Shown here one piece after another: positions 11,320-23,100 of a DNA stretch of 26,935 nt. Numbering within the stretch: the stretch's first letter is position 1; each line of letters opens with the position of its first letter. The stretch is from NCBI GenBank assembly GCA_000310025.1, contig FN649747.1, forward strand, positions 1,231,161 to 1,258,095. Direction: 5' to 3'. Source of the DNA: Ectocarpus siliculosus. Its lineage: Eukaryota > Sar > Phaeophyceae > Ectocarpales > Ectocarpaceae. Under the pieces are notes generated by a model. That model had not been told where the DNA came from, searched no databases, and saw nothing but the letters and a program-made list of their open reading frames with translations. The position numbers and the translations under genes were made by a program.

Positions 11320-14102
11320 TCGAAACCAAACAACGAAAACAAGTCCTCACCTGGTAGCTTCGTCTAGGAGCATGATGGCGGGGTCTTTCAACACCGCCCT
11401 CGCAATGGCGATACGCTGCTTCTGCCCCCCCGACATCTGGACGCCTCCTTCCCCAACCTGCGTATCGTATCCATCAGGAAAACCCTTCCAGGGTACCAAG
11501 GGTTCCACAAAAGAGGCGCGATATGTTAGATGTACAGCACATCCACTATTGTTAGATGTACAGCACATCCACGTGTATGCCACAAGTCCCCGCTTACTTA
11601 GAGGCGCGGCATGCTAGATGTACAGCACATGCTCTATTTTTGGATGAACAGCATATCCACTATGCTACAACTCAGCGCTGACGACTTGTACCATGGTGGA
11701 TATGCTGTACATCCAACACGACAGCCATACAACAGTATCGAAGCCAGGGTCGCAAGACGAAGACAGCAAATCAATTCAACGTTGGTTCATACACCAAAGC
11801 CAGAGTTCGACATGAAGGGGACCATTAGGTCAACAACAGCAGCACCCAAAGGCGCCTTGGCGAGTGAGGAAGTGGGCGGGGAGTTTGCGATGATGGTCGG
11901 TCATGGTTTTGTTCAGTCGGGTCTAAGGGTTGACAATTCTCATTCGTTGTTCGCTCTCGCTCTTGCCTCAAAAAGACTAGGGGCATGAACACAGCGATGA
12001 CATTGCACCGAAAGAGGCCGACACAAGCTCAAAAGATACAAGGATGACAAGACGGCGGAGGAATTGGAGCTAGAGTTATTACACGGCTGTGTGTCTCAAT
12101 CAGCCGATCCCTCCTCCCCGTCCACCCGACTTGCACCACTCAGGAGGACGCGAACACCCGAACGAAAAACACCAACAGCTCACCGCCATCGTCTTCAGCG
12201 ATCACCCTTCTTTGGTTCGAAAAACTCCCTACGAATCGACTCTGCCAAACAAGAAAACAAGTAATGGCATGTGCTCTGGTTTAGTTTCGATTGTACGACT
12301 CGGCGGCGAGAGTCAGAGATCCCTTCAACAAATGACTGCCGTGTCAAACGAAACACCTGCCGAGTTGTACCGCTACAAAGAAAATGGAAAACAAAAAACA
12401 GAGTTTGCCTCCCGTTGGGCTCACCGTCAAAGTCTAACTCTACCAAGCATCAAGTTTTGGCCCACTGCTTTGGTCATCACGGGAACATTCGCACCGCCGA
12501 AAAAAATAAAGCTTCACAAAAAACAAAATCTGAATCGAGCGCCCAATCAAGATCCATGCACAACGTTTCACGCTGGATGTACGTATACGTGCAAAGTTTT
12601 TTATTTCGATGGAATGGGGGGACACGTTCCCATTGTTTCTTACACATCGGTCCTTGCACCTTTCGGTGCAATGCTGGCCGCACCAGCCGATCTCACACGC
12701 AGGACTATCGACAATACACTACGGACACGTGCCTCCAAGTGTACAGAGAAACATTAACACGTGCTGTGCTAACAGAAGTACGTACCTCAACGAAATCCGA
12801 AGCGTTCGCTACGGCAGCTGCAGCTTCCACCTCCGGTCGGCTAGCCTCCGGTCTCCCGTAGCGGATGTTGTCAGCGATGCTGCCCCCGAACAAAACCGGC
12901 TCCTGCTCCACCACACCCACCTGGAGGAACGGTTAAGGACGGAAAGGGTTGGGAGGGGAGGGGGGGGGGGTGTTAATGTAAACGCGTGCAGTAGTGGTTA
13001 GACCATTGACCTCAGTAGTGGTTAGACCATTGACCTCGTATCCCTACAACGCCGGGACGGAGCGGTATGCCTTCCGGGTTTTTGCCGTCCCAGGATACGT
13101 TTCGGGGGAATAAATAGTTCGTTTTGTTGTTGTTGGTGGTGGTGTTATCGCTGCTGCTGCTGCTGCTATTGCCCGATGACCATGCGCCCGCTATTCCGAG
13201 CGCGAATGGCACACACGCACCAAAGCCTAAAGAAGCACTAGAAGCCGCTCGCACTATAGCAGATCACGAGGGTACAGCAGTAGGTCCCAAAATATATATA
13301 TGTATATACATAAAGAGAACGGCCTTCCCACTGCAGCCTCGATCGACTTAGAGTTTCTGTGTGGTAAACAGAAAACAGTTTCTTCGAGAACACCAACACA
13401 AACGTTTGACGCAAAAGAGCAAAATCCTCTATGCTTCCTCACCCTGTCTCTCAGGCCTCGGGGCTCAAGCATGTGGAGCGGTACCCCATCCAGCTCTATC
13501 GTTCCCGACTGCGGGTCGTACAGGCGCGTCAGCAGCCGCAGTACCGTGGACTTCCCGCACCCGCTGGCTCCCACGATCGCGAGGGAGGACCCCGCTTCCA
13601 CCTGTCATAGTCACCGCACCACGTCATGATTGCTTCCACCTATCGTATGCACTAGTTGCATGTTTGCTTCCATGTGTCATATGCACCGTACCACGTCATG
13701 ATTGCTTCCAACCACTTGATGCACCAGTTCATGTTTGCGTTGCGCGAGTTTTTTTGTCTCTGTTCGAGCCCAAAACATGCGAACAATTTTGGGGGAAATT
13801 GTACTCGTGGGCGTCCGCACAGCAGAGAGGGAAAGCGAGATAGAAGACGAGAGAGAGAAACAGCAAAAGAGAGCAAATTAAAACAACCGCGGCAACACAA
13901 GAACAAAGCAGCAATGAAGCAAGAGACATCAGGAGCAGGTCAGTCTGCAGCCGATCTGGGAAGAGAGAGAGGGGGGTGTTATACTGCGTATGGTCCTGTG
14001 CAGATTATAGTCCCATTGTCAGTGTCAATGTTTTCTCACCTCGAGCGTCATTCCTCCGAGCACGGGAGCATGGGGCCGTGTGGGGTAGCTGAAGTGGACA
14101 TC
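9662..14102 (-). CDS. ABC transporter exons 11-16: nucleotide-binding domain
   Basis: These exons code for residues 486-724. Exon 11 has the A-loop tyrosine (Y491, FSYPTRP). Exon 12 has Walker [10 protein letters not shown] (517-525). Exon 13 has the Q-loop (VVEQEP, Q565). Exon 14 has the signature MSGGQKQR (621-628) and Walker B IMLLDEAT with catalytic Glu646. Exon 15 has the D-loop SALD (649-652) and the H-loop AHRLST (His677). Exon 16 has [10 protein letters not shown] and the C-terminus QMLE. Every residue needed for ATP hydrolysis is present, so the ATPase should be active. Confidence 0.95.
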
Positions 14103-17100
14103 CTGTTCGCGGTGTTGCAGTCGCAACAGCGACAGCAGTAGCAGCGACAGCGACAAAAACAACGACAGTACCAGCAGCAGCAGCAACAACGAACAACCAA
14201 CAATCAAATAAGGCGACAGGGGAAGGAGGGCGTGAGATCAACGAGGACAGGGAGGGGGGTTGGAGAGGGTATTGATACATTGGTTGCCGGCAGATCCTCC
14301 TAATCAACGGTTCAAAACCGTAACGGCAAAATAAACGATTTACTTTCCACTCTCAGCGAGCGCGCGTGGGTGGAATTGTTGGTAAGAACAAAAAGCGACA
14401 ACAGCACACCCACCCGCGACACCAGGGGAGAGGATATCTCACGCGCATCGCCGTTGCCCCCCTTTCTCCCGAGGCAAACATGACCGCTACAGCTAGCGTC
14501 CACACTCAAGAAATCTGACGGCTCAAGAATCCAGGCTGAAAAGATAGAAAATTAAAGAACCTGGCCATAATAACAGGTGCTCCGTCAAGAAGCCTACCAG
14601 TACACTAAAACCTATACAGCAGTCGCTGTTGGGTACACCGCAGAGGGAAAACAAGAAACCATCCTCGGCGTAAGCAAGAGGCGGGTGCTAGTTGTGCCTT
14701 GCCTTGAAAACCACGTGGCCCGCCACGGTATCCCCTAGCGCTGCCCCCCCAGCGATCTCCAAGTTGGCGGCGCTATCTCTTGTTGCGCTATCTTGGTCTT
14801 GGTTGTCGCTTGATGCAATGGCGGGCGGTGCTTCCGCGGAGTTGATGATGGCCATGACGCGCTCGCTCGCCCCTAGAGCGCGCATGATCTGCACGTGAAG
14901 GCGCGTGGAAAAACAATTACTTCTTTGCCAATGGTAGCTTTTATGTGCACGTAGAAACGAACACGGGCGCAACCAGCATTCTGAGCTTCCCAAGTCGCGG
15001 GAGAGAACGCCAGAGAAGCCATGAAAATATGCTCGCAAATACATCACTACTCCCCAGTAAGGAAGAATCAACCGCACGAAGAAAAAAAAATCGAACGGCT
15101 ACAGTAAAGAGGGACAGGCAGAAAGCACGGTCCGATGTCTTGAAGTCGAAGGTGGTGATACGTCTCAATCCGAACCGTGCGACAAGCTTCTTATAGATTC
15201 TTTACCTTCTTTCCTTTCTTTGGTGGGAAAGGTTCTTCCGAAGTGGGCTGCGCTACGGATACACCAAGTACAACAACAACTCAACCACAGAATGACCGCA
15301 CGTACAGATGTTAGAAAAAGCAAACTTCTGCTCAAGGTCAAGGGTTCAGGTTGTTCTTTCTCCTTCTTTTCATGCGCCACCACCCGTCGAGAATGGGCTA
15401 CCGTACCGTACCGTACCGTACCGTACCGCACCGCACCGCACCGTACCGTACCGCACCGTACCGTACCGTACCTGCTACGGGATTAATTGCAGAGGAGGGC
15501 TCAACGCCGATGCTTCCCTCCCCTTGATAACACCTATCCCGAAACCTCCCTGATCAACAACCTCAGCCGTTTTTTCTTTCATCTCTCGACAACGTGTTGC
15601 TCCTTTCATCCTGCCTCTGCGAGTACCAAGCTTTTCACGGGGATTTCCTCTAGGCTGACCTACTGTACCTGAGAGTACACGCCAGTTAGGCCGCCGAAAT
15701 TAACAGCCAGGAAGGTGGAGTACAGTAGGAATGACGTCATGTCTCCGATGCTCAGCGCTCCCGAGGCCACCTAATCGTTTTTCGCGTGTTGGCGACGTCG
15801 TTAACCGCCCCGCATTGGGCGTTTTATGTGCGCCGCAGCCAACGAGGTTGCGGACTATGATAAAACGATTCACCAAAAGGGGTTTGCTAAGGGCTACAAA
15901 ATTGCATGTCTGTATCCATACGTGGTTTGTCATCAGCCCGCCCGCAAGCGCGGTCTATCCGAGTAGAGAACCACACACGCACTATAACTTCCGGGCAGTT
16001 CTCTGACCCTCCGGCGTTCTCGTTGTGTGGTAAGACAAGCCGGGTTGAGGCTTTCGCTCTCCTCCACACCCTCTCCTCCTTCCCCTACAGTTTTTTTTCA
16101 CCTCTCCGTTCTCCTCCCCTCTCGCCACTCTTCACACAATTTTTCTTCTCCGTGCCACCATCACCCGTCCTTTTCTGCCGGCACCATTTTCCTTTCAATT
16201 TTTTTTTTTTTCATTATGTTGGGAAGGGAAAAATGGTGCTAAAGAAAGAGGTGAACGATGGCGGCCAGGAGGAGAAACACAAAAATAGGGAAAGCCAAGG
16301 AAAAGGACGAGACCGAAGGACCGGAAGAAGAAAACGAAGAAGGAGAAGGAGAAGGAGAGGGTGCGGAAGAGGGCGAACGCCTCCTCGACCCAGGTGATAT
16401 ATCTTCCCACGCAACAAGCGCCGGAGGGACAGAGGGACCGCCCGAAAATAGCGGGTGCATCGAGGACGACGAGGAGGATGGCAGAACCAGCAACAGTAGA
16501 TATCTACACGGAGGTAGCGAAAAAGAACACGAATAAAAGGACAGACTTCGGTAGGGGCCCCGTAAGCCGTGGTCATGAGTGGGGCTAAAACCAGCAACAG
16601 GATCTACACGGAGGTGTGCATGGCGAAAAAGACCACGAACAGAAAAGAACAGACTTCGGTAGAGGCCCTGCAAAGCGGGGTAATGGGGGAGGCTAAAACC
16701 AGCAATAGCCTAGGAAGTAGCGAAAAAGAACACAAATATAAAGAACAGACTTCGATAGACACCGCCGTGCACTAGTCTTCTTGTGTTGTTCGGTTTGCGT
16801 TTTCAGCCCAGAGAATGGCCTAGCCTCCCCCGTGACCCCCACTCACGGGGCTCCAGATCATGGCAGCCTTTAGAAGCGCAGCCTTTCCGAATGTAGCCGC
16901 ACTGGACCTTGACCTCTGTTCGTTGGTCGCCAGTTTTCGCGGCCATGGCCAAGAGTAAAGACAAACACATACCAGGTATGCTATGCATACACACGAAATG
17001 TGCTTGTCCCGTAGTAAGACTGACTGTCTTCTTCTGAACAGTCAGCCAGCTGGCGTTGTCGATGCTAACTAGCCAACACTCACGAAGACACTCGTGATAT

Positions 17101-20100
17101 TGGGGGGGTTGTTTACGTTTACAATCTCCCGCTGCAACACGCCTGATCAATAACCATCGGCCTGGGGAGCGCAGTCATGCTACTGGCGTGCTTCATGAAA
17201 CAGATATGAAACACACATGCCTGTACTTCACGAAACACACACGAAACAACACCAAACGTTAAGACACACAAGAGGTACAAGGTGCAAGACGTAGAAGATC
17301 TACCTGCTGTCCACCGAGGGCCATGACGGCACACAGGGACGCGTGCCCGCCGAAGTGCATGCTTCCGGCAAAAAACGCGTCCGTGACTCCTACCCTCCTC
17401 GCCATGTCGTAAGAGATGCCGACCTGTTGTTCAATTGTTTACACGAAAAGGAGGGGGGGGGGGGGGTAGGGCACGTTTGTCGCTTGCCTTTACCAGGTGG
17501 AGATCTAGAATAAGTCGATACATTTCAGCAAGTACTTCGAACAAAAAAATTAGGGTATCAGCAAATCACAGCAGACGTAGGCACCTTCTTGGCACACAAC
17601 CGTGCGGATCGTTTACTCTCAGGTCGGTGGTGTGATAAAAGATGTGTACCAGGAGGTTAGTCGGCCTCCCCTTGTGGTGCTGTTGGAGGCACACAACTCT
17701 CAGACGCAAAAGAAAACACAAACACAAACACAAACAAACACAAAGTATGACGCCCTCGGATGAGGTGACATCTAGTGGAAACCATTCTAGTCTACACACT
17801 GATCGAAACTGTTCGAGATTGACCGCACCAAACACTTGAAAGCCTTCAACGAGCAGCAAGTAAGTGCATAAGGATGCTTACGTGTCTTTGTGTTTGTTGT
17901 GCAGTTGCCTCGAGGGGAACCCGAAAAAAACGAGGCGTCACATTTAAAAGTGTAAGAGTAGGTCTACAAGAACGTCTTCAATATACTCTACTGCTGTTCA
18001 ACATTTGACAAGAGTTCATACAAGATAAGAGATCGAAACCAGCTGAGCTCTTTACGCTCCTGTCGTCCGCTGTACCCTGTGCGGCTTCTTAGCTGTACCT
18101 TAAACGGCTACCTTGCCGTGTCTTCCACGGCTAACCAGCTGTAATTTCGTGGCTGCTCAGCTGTACCTAAAACGGTCACTCAGCTGTACCTTCCGTGGTT
18201 GCTCAGATGTACATCTACAGCTGCTCCCCTGTGCACCCTTTCCAGGTGTGCCTTCATGAATCCCCCCTTACGGCTGCTTCGCTAAGATCCTTTTAATAAT
18301 GCACTGCTCGTTGCGCACACGTATCTCCTACCAGCAGTTCACAGAGAATGACGACTGCTGCTGCTGCTGTGCCTTAACCTCGTCCAAGTTTCCTGAGGCG
18401 GCGTGTGCACCTTTTATTGCCTCACGGTCAATTGATATATTAACCGACACCACACGTATAATACCTATACCTTTTCCGCGTATCTGCCCTTTTCTCGGAA
18501 CTCTGCGCTGAACTGCCGGACAGTGCGGATGTTGGACAACACCTGCAGATGAAAAACAATAACACAAATCAACGGGTCAGCGGGGGTGTCTTTAACGCAA
18601 AGGTGTCGTGTTGTTGTAGACTCCAAGAGCATTCAGTTTCAAGCACACGTCGTTACAAAGACGAAGACGGCCGTGACACCCCAAGAGAGCCGTGTGGACC
18701 TGTTTCTCTTCGGCGAGTGGAATCAGCACTTAGCTCGTAGCAAAGCGTACTCGCTGCGAAGAGAGAGAGAGAAAAAGCATCACCTCTTCGGCCACGGCGC
18801 TACTGCCCGCCAGCGCTTGCTGGACCTTCTTCTGCTGCTTCTTCATCCTCCGCCCGAACCACACGCCGACGCCTGCCACGGGCGGGAACACCGCTACCGA
18901 CACCATCGCGAGCTCGGGGGAGAGGTTGCAGAGCATCCCCGTGCACCCGACGACCATCAGCAGGTTACGCAAGCCCTGCCAACGAAGCGAATTAGTTCGT
19001 TGATCAAGAACGGAATATTTTTGGTTGAGCGGTGTATTTAGTTCCGATTCTATACTAAATAGGAACGTAGTAGACGAACTGGGCGGGAGGGGGGGGGGGG
19101 GAGGGGTTCTAGCGTGAAACAAGCTGATAATAACGTTGTCCAGTGGAAATATAGTTCGTTTTCTCGGTTCTTGGCGGAGCTACAGCCGTAAGAAGGGTGC
19201 TCGGTCCTTGAGGGGGCAAGAGGAAGGCGAGGATTACGTGGAAGACTTGTTTCCCGGGCAATATAGAGGGTTCACGGGGGGGGGGACTCTGGACGGGACT
19301 ACACACGCAAGTTAGGCGGCATGCTCGGTCTTTGCCCGGGGGGGAAGAGAGGAAGGCGACGGTTGTGTATGGGGGGGGGGGCTCTGGATTGGAATGTGTA
19401 CATACAGGGGGGACTCTGGATTGGACTATGTGTGCTCGGTACAGTACAACAGTACCTGCGCGGCGCTGGTGGTGACGCTCCCCTGCACCAGGAGGACGTC
19501 GCTGGCAAGCCGGTTCACCAGGTCCCCGGTCCTAAAATCGGTCGTCGCGATGGGGCGTGTGCACGCAGACAAGCGGCGAGCGGTGACGGTCATCAGTTTG
19601 TCCCCGTGCGGAGGTAGGGACCCAAACCTTGGCGAGAAAAATGAAGGTTACGAGGAACAAGAACAGGGACGGGGTACGCAGACTCTTTTTTTGCTCCCTG
19701 ACGCTAACCCTAGCCCAATTTTTCCCCGATTGCATGTTTTGTCGAACGTCTTTACTTGAACGAAAAACCCTGCGAAGGGTTAGTGCAAGAGGGTAAACAG
19801 GGGGGGGGGGGGGGGGCGTACTCTAACCCTAGCCCAACTTCCCCGATTGCATGCTTTATCCAACGTGTTTACTTGAACCAAAAGCCCTGCGAAGGGATAG
19901 TGGGAGAGATGTAGTAGGCAGGGGGGTGAAAACGCGGAGAGCAGCGGTAAATTGCCAGACTTCCAGCGGAGAGAGGCAAGGGGGCGACGCGGGAAAAGCC
20001 GCACAAGCCTTGCAGTTACATAAATGCCCTCCCCGAGACACACAAGGGGACAGAGGCAGCGGTGGGGTGTACAGGTAGGAACGTTTTTTATTGTAGCGTG

Positions 20101-23100
20101 AGCACGTGCTGTGTACAGAAAATGACGAACAAGGATCGAGTGCGGGCAGAACGGGTCTTGTGCCGAAGGTTTGGTGGTGCAAGCTACAACTGATCAGGAG
20201 GAAGGCGAGAGAGCAAGGCTGCAGATAACTAAAAGAACGAGGAGGGCGCACGTATGGCGAAAAATACTTTCGGTGCCCATGGTTCATCAAAATGCAGGAC
20301 TCACTTGCTGTTTCTGTAGCCGAGCAGTGACGGGATGGGACAACAATATCTTTGCCGCGAAACAGCGAGCGAAAAATGACGCTTGACTCGACGGTAGGGA
20401 ATGAGTCAAGCGAACAGTCACACCCAGAAAACGAAGGTCATAAATATCGCTGGTTTTCTTACACCCGAGGTTGGGTGACTATGACTACACCCAATCACAG
20501 CAGTGAGAGATCAGCAAGACATTTACGACTCATCTCGTCTATGCGTGCCAGATTTTTTTTCTTCTTTAATATAATAGCATCCTTCCCTTCCCTACCCTCC
20601 CTTCCTCACGCAGCACCTGTTTCGGTCGAAAAACGCCGTTTCTTGGACGACCATGGACCCGAACGCGAGATTTCTGAGCCTGGCGGCAACCCGCTCGCCC
20701 GCCACCGTCATCAGACCCGACCTTCGAGACGCGTCCGAGTCGTCGTCGTCGTCGCCGTCGATCGAGGTGACGGCAACAAAATCACCACCCGGCGACGGAA
20801 GCAGAGGGAACAACGTATTAATAGTATCGTTGATGAGGCGAGAATTTGGATACGTGTGCGCTGGCTGTGTGAGTCGTCACAAGGGTACGTCTGGGTGGCT
20901 GCATCACAGCGCCACCGAAAGCATGCCTAATCAGAGGGGGGCGCATCGCATCTTTCCACTCGTCCAATATTATTGCGTCGTCAAAACTGGAAATATTTTT
21001 TTTTGTACTTAGCACCAGCTGGTATCACTGATATAAATCAGTGTGAGACTTGAATAGACCCGAAATAAGTCCAGTACCCAGCCGGTTTTCCTGCACTCAC
21101 TGAAAATAATCCACCACATCCCTTTCGACTGAGGTTGTATCTCGAACGGGCAGTCTTTCTGTGAGGTTATGTTTACTTTCTAAAAACCAAAACCAAGAAC
21201 CAAACTAGAGAAAAAGTCCCTGTTTGACCGCCATGTGTCACGGCAAAACACCGGCCTTACACAGGGCACCCGGCCTTATTCAGAGTATGAGACAACTTGA
21301 ATGTTCCTTCTGTGCCAAGCGATTTCACCTGCCTTCAACAGGGCAACCGGCCTTAAACAAGCGGCCATAAACTCTACAGTAGTGCGTTCCCAAAACTGGA
21401 AATAAATAAAAACAATACAAACGCTAGTTGTACTTGAACACATGGGTAGACCAGAAACAAGAGCACAATCGACTGCCCACGCCGGTGTCATACCAAAAGG
21501 CTTGACAATGAATTCGCCATTTCGTGTTATCCTTGCCCTACCTTCCCGTAAGCATGATGCTCTGGGCCCCGAAAAGAGCCATGAGGATGCCCGCCGCCTC
21601 CCAAGGTGTGTAGGCTCCTTTTTTTTTCACGGCAGAGTTCAAGACGGGGCGAAAAACGACAGCAGCGACGCAGAGTTAAAAACAACTGCCAGCACGGAAG
21701 AGAGAGGCACATCCAAAACATGGCATACTCGGAAAATGCGAGAGAGGAGAGGGGAGCAGCATCGGAAAGGGGCCCCGTGGACGGGAAGGAAGAGTGGCGG
21801 GGGGGGGGGGGGTTGCGCCGACGGCGGTCGAAGAGTTAGGGGACGTGGGGAAGGAGAGGGGACGCGACCGGGAATGGTAAGAAGGACGGGAGACGAGAGT
21901 CGTTCGAGAAGAAGGGGCAGAAAGGAAACGGACAAGCTTAAGGCTTAAATGACGAGAGAAGCGTACATGAGAAGAAACGATCATCAGATGGGGACAGGCT
22001 GGAGGGGGAGAAGAGCCGAAAATATGCTCTAGCCGAGAGAAGACGCACGCGTTAGAACAAACACGGGTTAATAGGGGGAACGAAAGCGTCGAAGATGGGG
22101 AGGGGGCGGTGGGTGACTCCTGCACTCACGCGGTACACGTGGGGTAACGTCGACACAGAGAGCATGCTTGTTAACCTACAAGTCTCACCAGTTCCCTGCA
22201 TGACCGAGTCGATGAGTCCGCCCATCACCTTCGGCACCGCCAGCGAGATCGTCGTTGACCCAAGCAGGAGCACGATCGATCCACCAATCAGCTTGCTCTC
22301 GGGCCGCGCCAGCTCCAGCAGACGCCGAGCTTGGTCGGTCAGAGCTAAGGCGGAGATCTGTGCCGATGCGGTCGGCGCAAAAGTGGGGCCGGGAGTCAAG
22401 GGCAGTAGGTGAAGGTGCCCCCAGCCCAGAGACTCGTTGGGAGGCATGCCAATACGCACACCAAGGCAGTGCCGCTTCTGTGGTCAGTGACTTGCACATT
22501 GTTGTGTGCTTCCTGCCCCAAACTAACGATGTCTCGAAACGCATTTACCGTCGGCAGGATGACGCGGGTTCTTTCGGACCAGAACATGAACATAGAACAT
22601 CGAAGAGCCTACAAGTGATGGAACTATTGGCAGTATAGTCGATAGGGAAAACAGCCGGACGAGAGACGTGCCCCAGCTAGTAAACTGACGTAAGATTCCA
22701 CAGAGAGTGTGGCTCCATCAGCTGCCGACCGAGACCCTGTGTTGTAACTTGGGCACTGCTGTCAAACACGCCACTCCCGACACGGCTACGACGATGTGCA
22801 TACAAATGAGTCATCAACATTTGATGCTCAGACGCTCAGACCCGTTGGAACAAAATAGAGCGGACTTCAACACTACCGGAGGGCTTTCCGCTACCACAAC
22901 CCACAACAAACTCCAATGAGTTGGTAACCCTTCTGCTGCAAGTGTGGCAGGTTCACCCCCCCGCCATGCAGTGCATGTACGGTTAGCCACGGCATCCTGC
23001 TCACGCCTATCCCACAGCAGTATCCCGGCACTCGCCTTTGGATCTGCATCAGGCTCGTCGACCTGCTCAGAAGTAATCGTGCTGCCTGTGACCGCCTTCT

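Noticed and set aside
12989-13050. tRNA-like word GTGGTTAGACC
   Set aside because: No acceptor stem, anticodon arm or T-arm can be formed around it. The 24-bp duplication explains the sequence.
16195-16673. Open frames of 90-160 codons across the purine/pyrimidine tracts
   Set aside because: Compositional artefacts in an ABC intron; no motif and no conserved pattern.
18069-18252. Regularly spaced repeats that could suggest a CRISPR array
   Set aside because: The units are degenerate with no unique spacers between them, and the context is an intron of a eukaryotic gene.
19704-19720. Telomere-like CTAACCCTA
   Set aside because: Only about one and a half units, inside a 119-bp duplication; not an interstitial telomere array.
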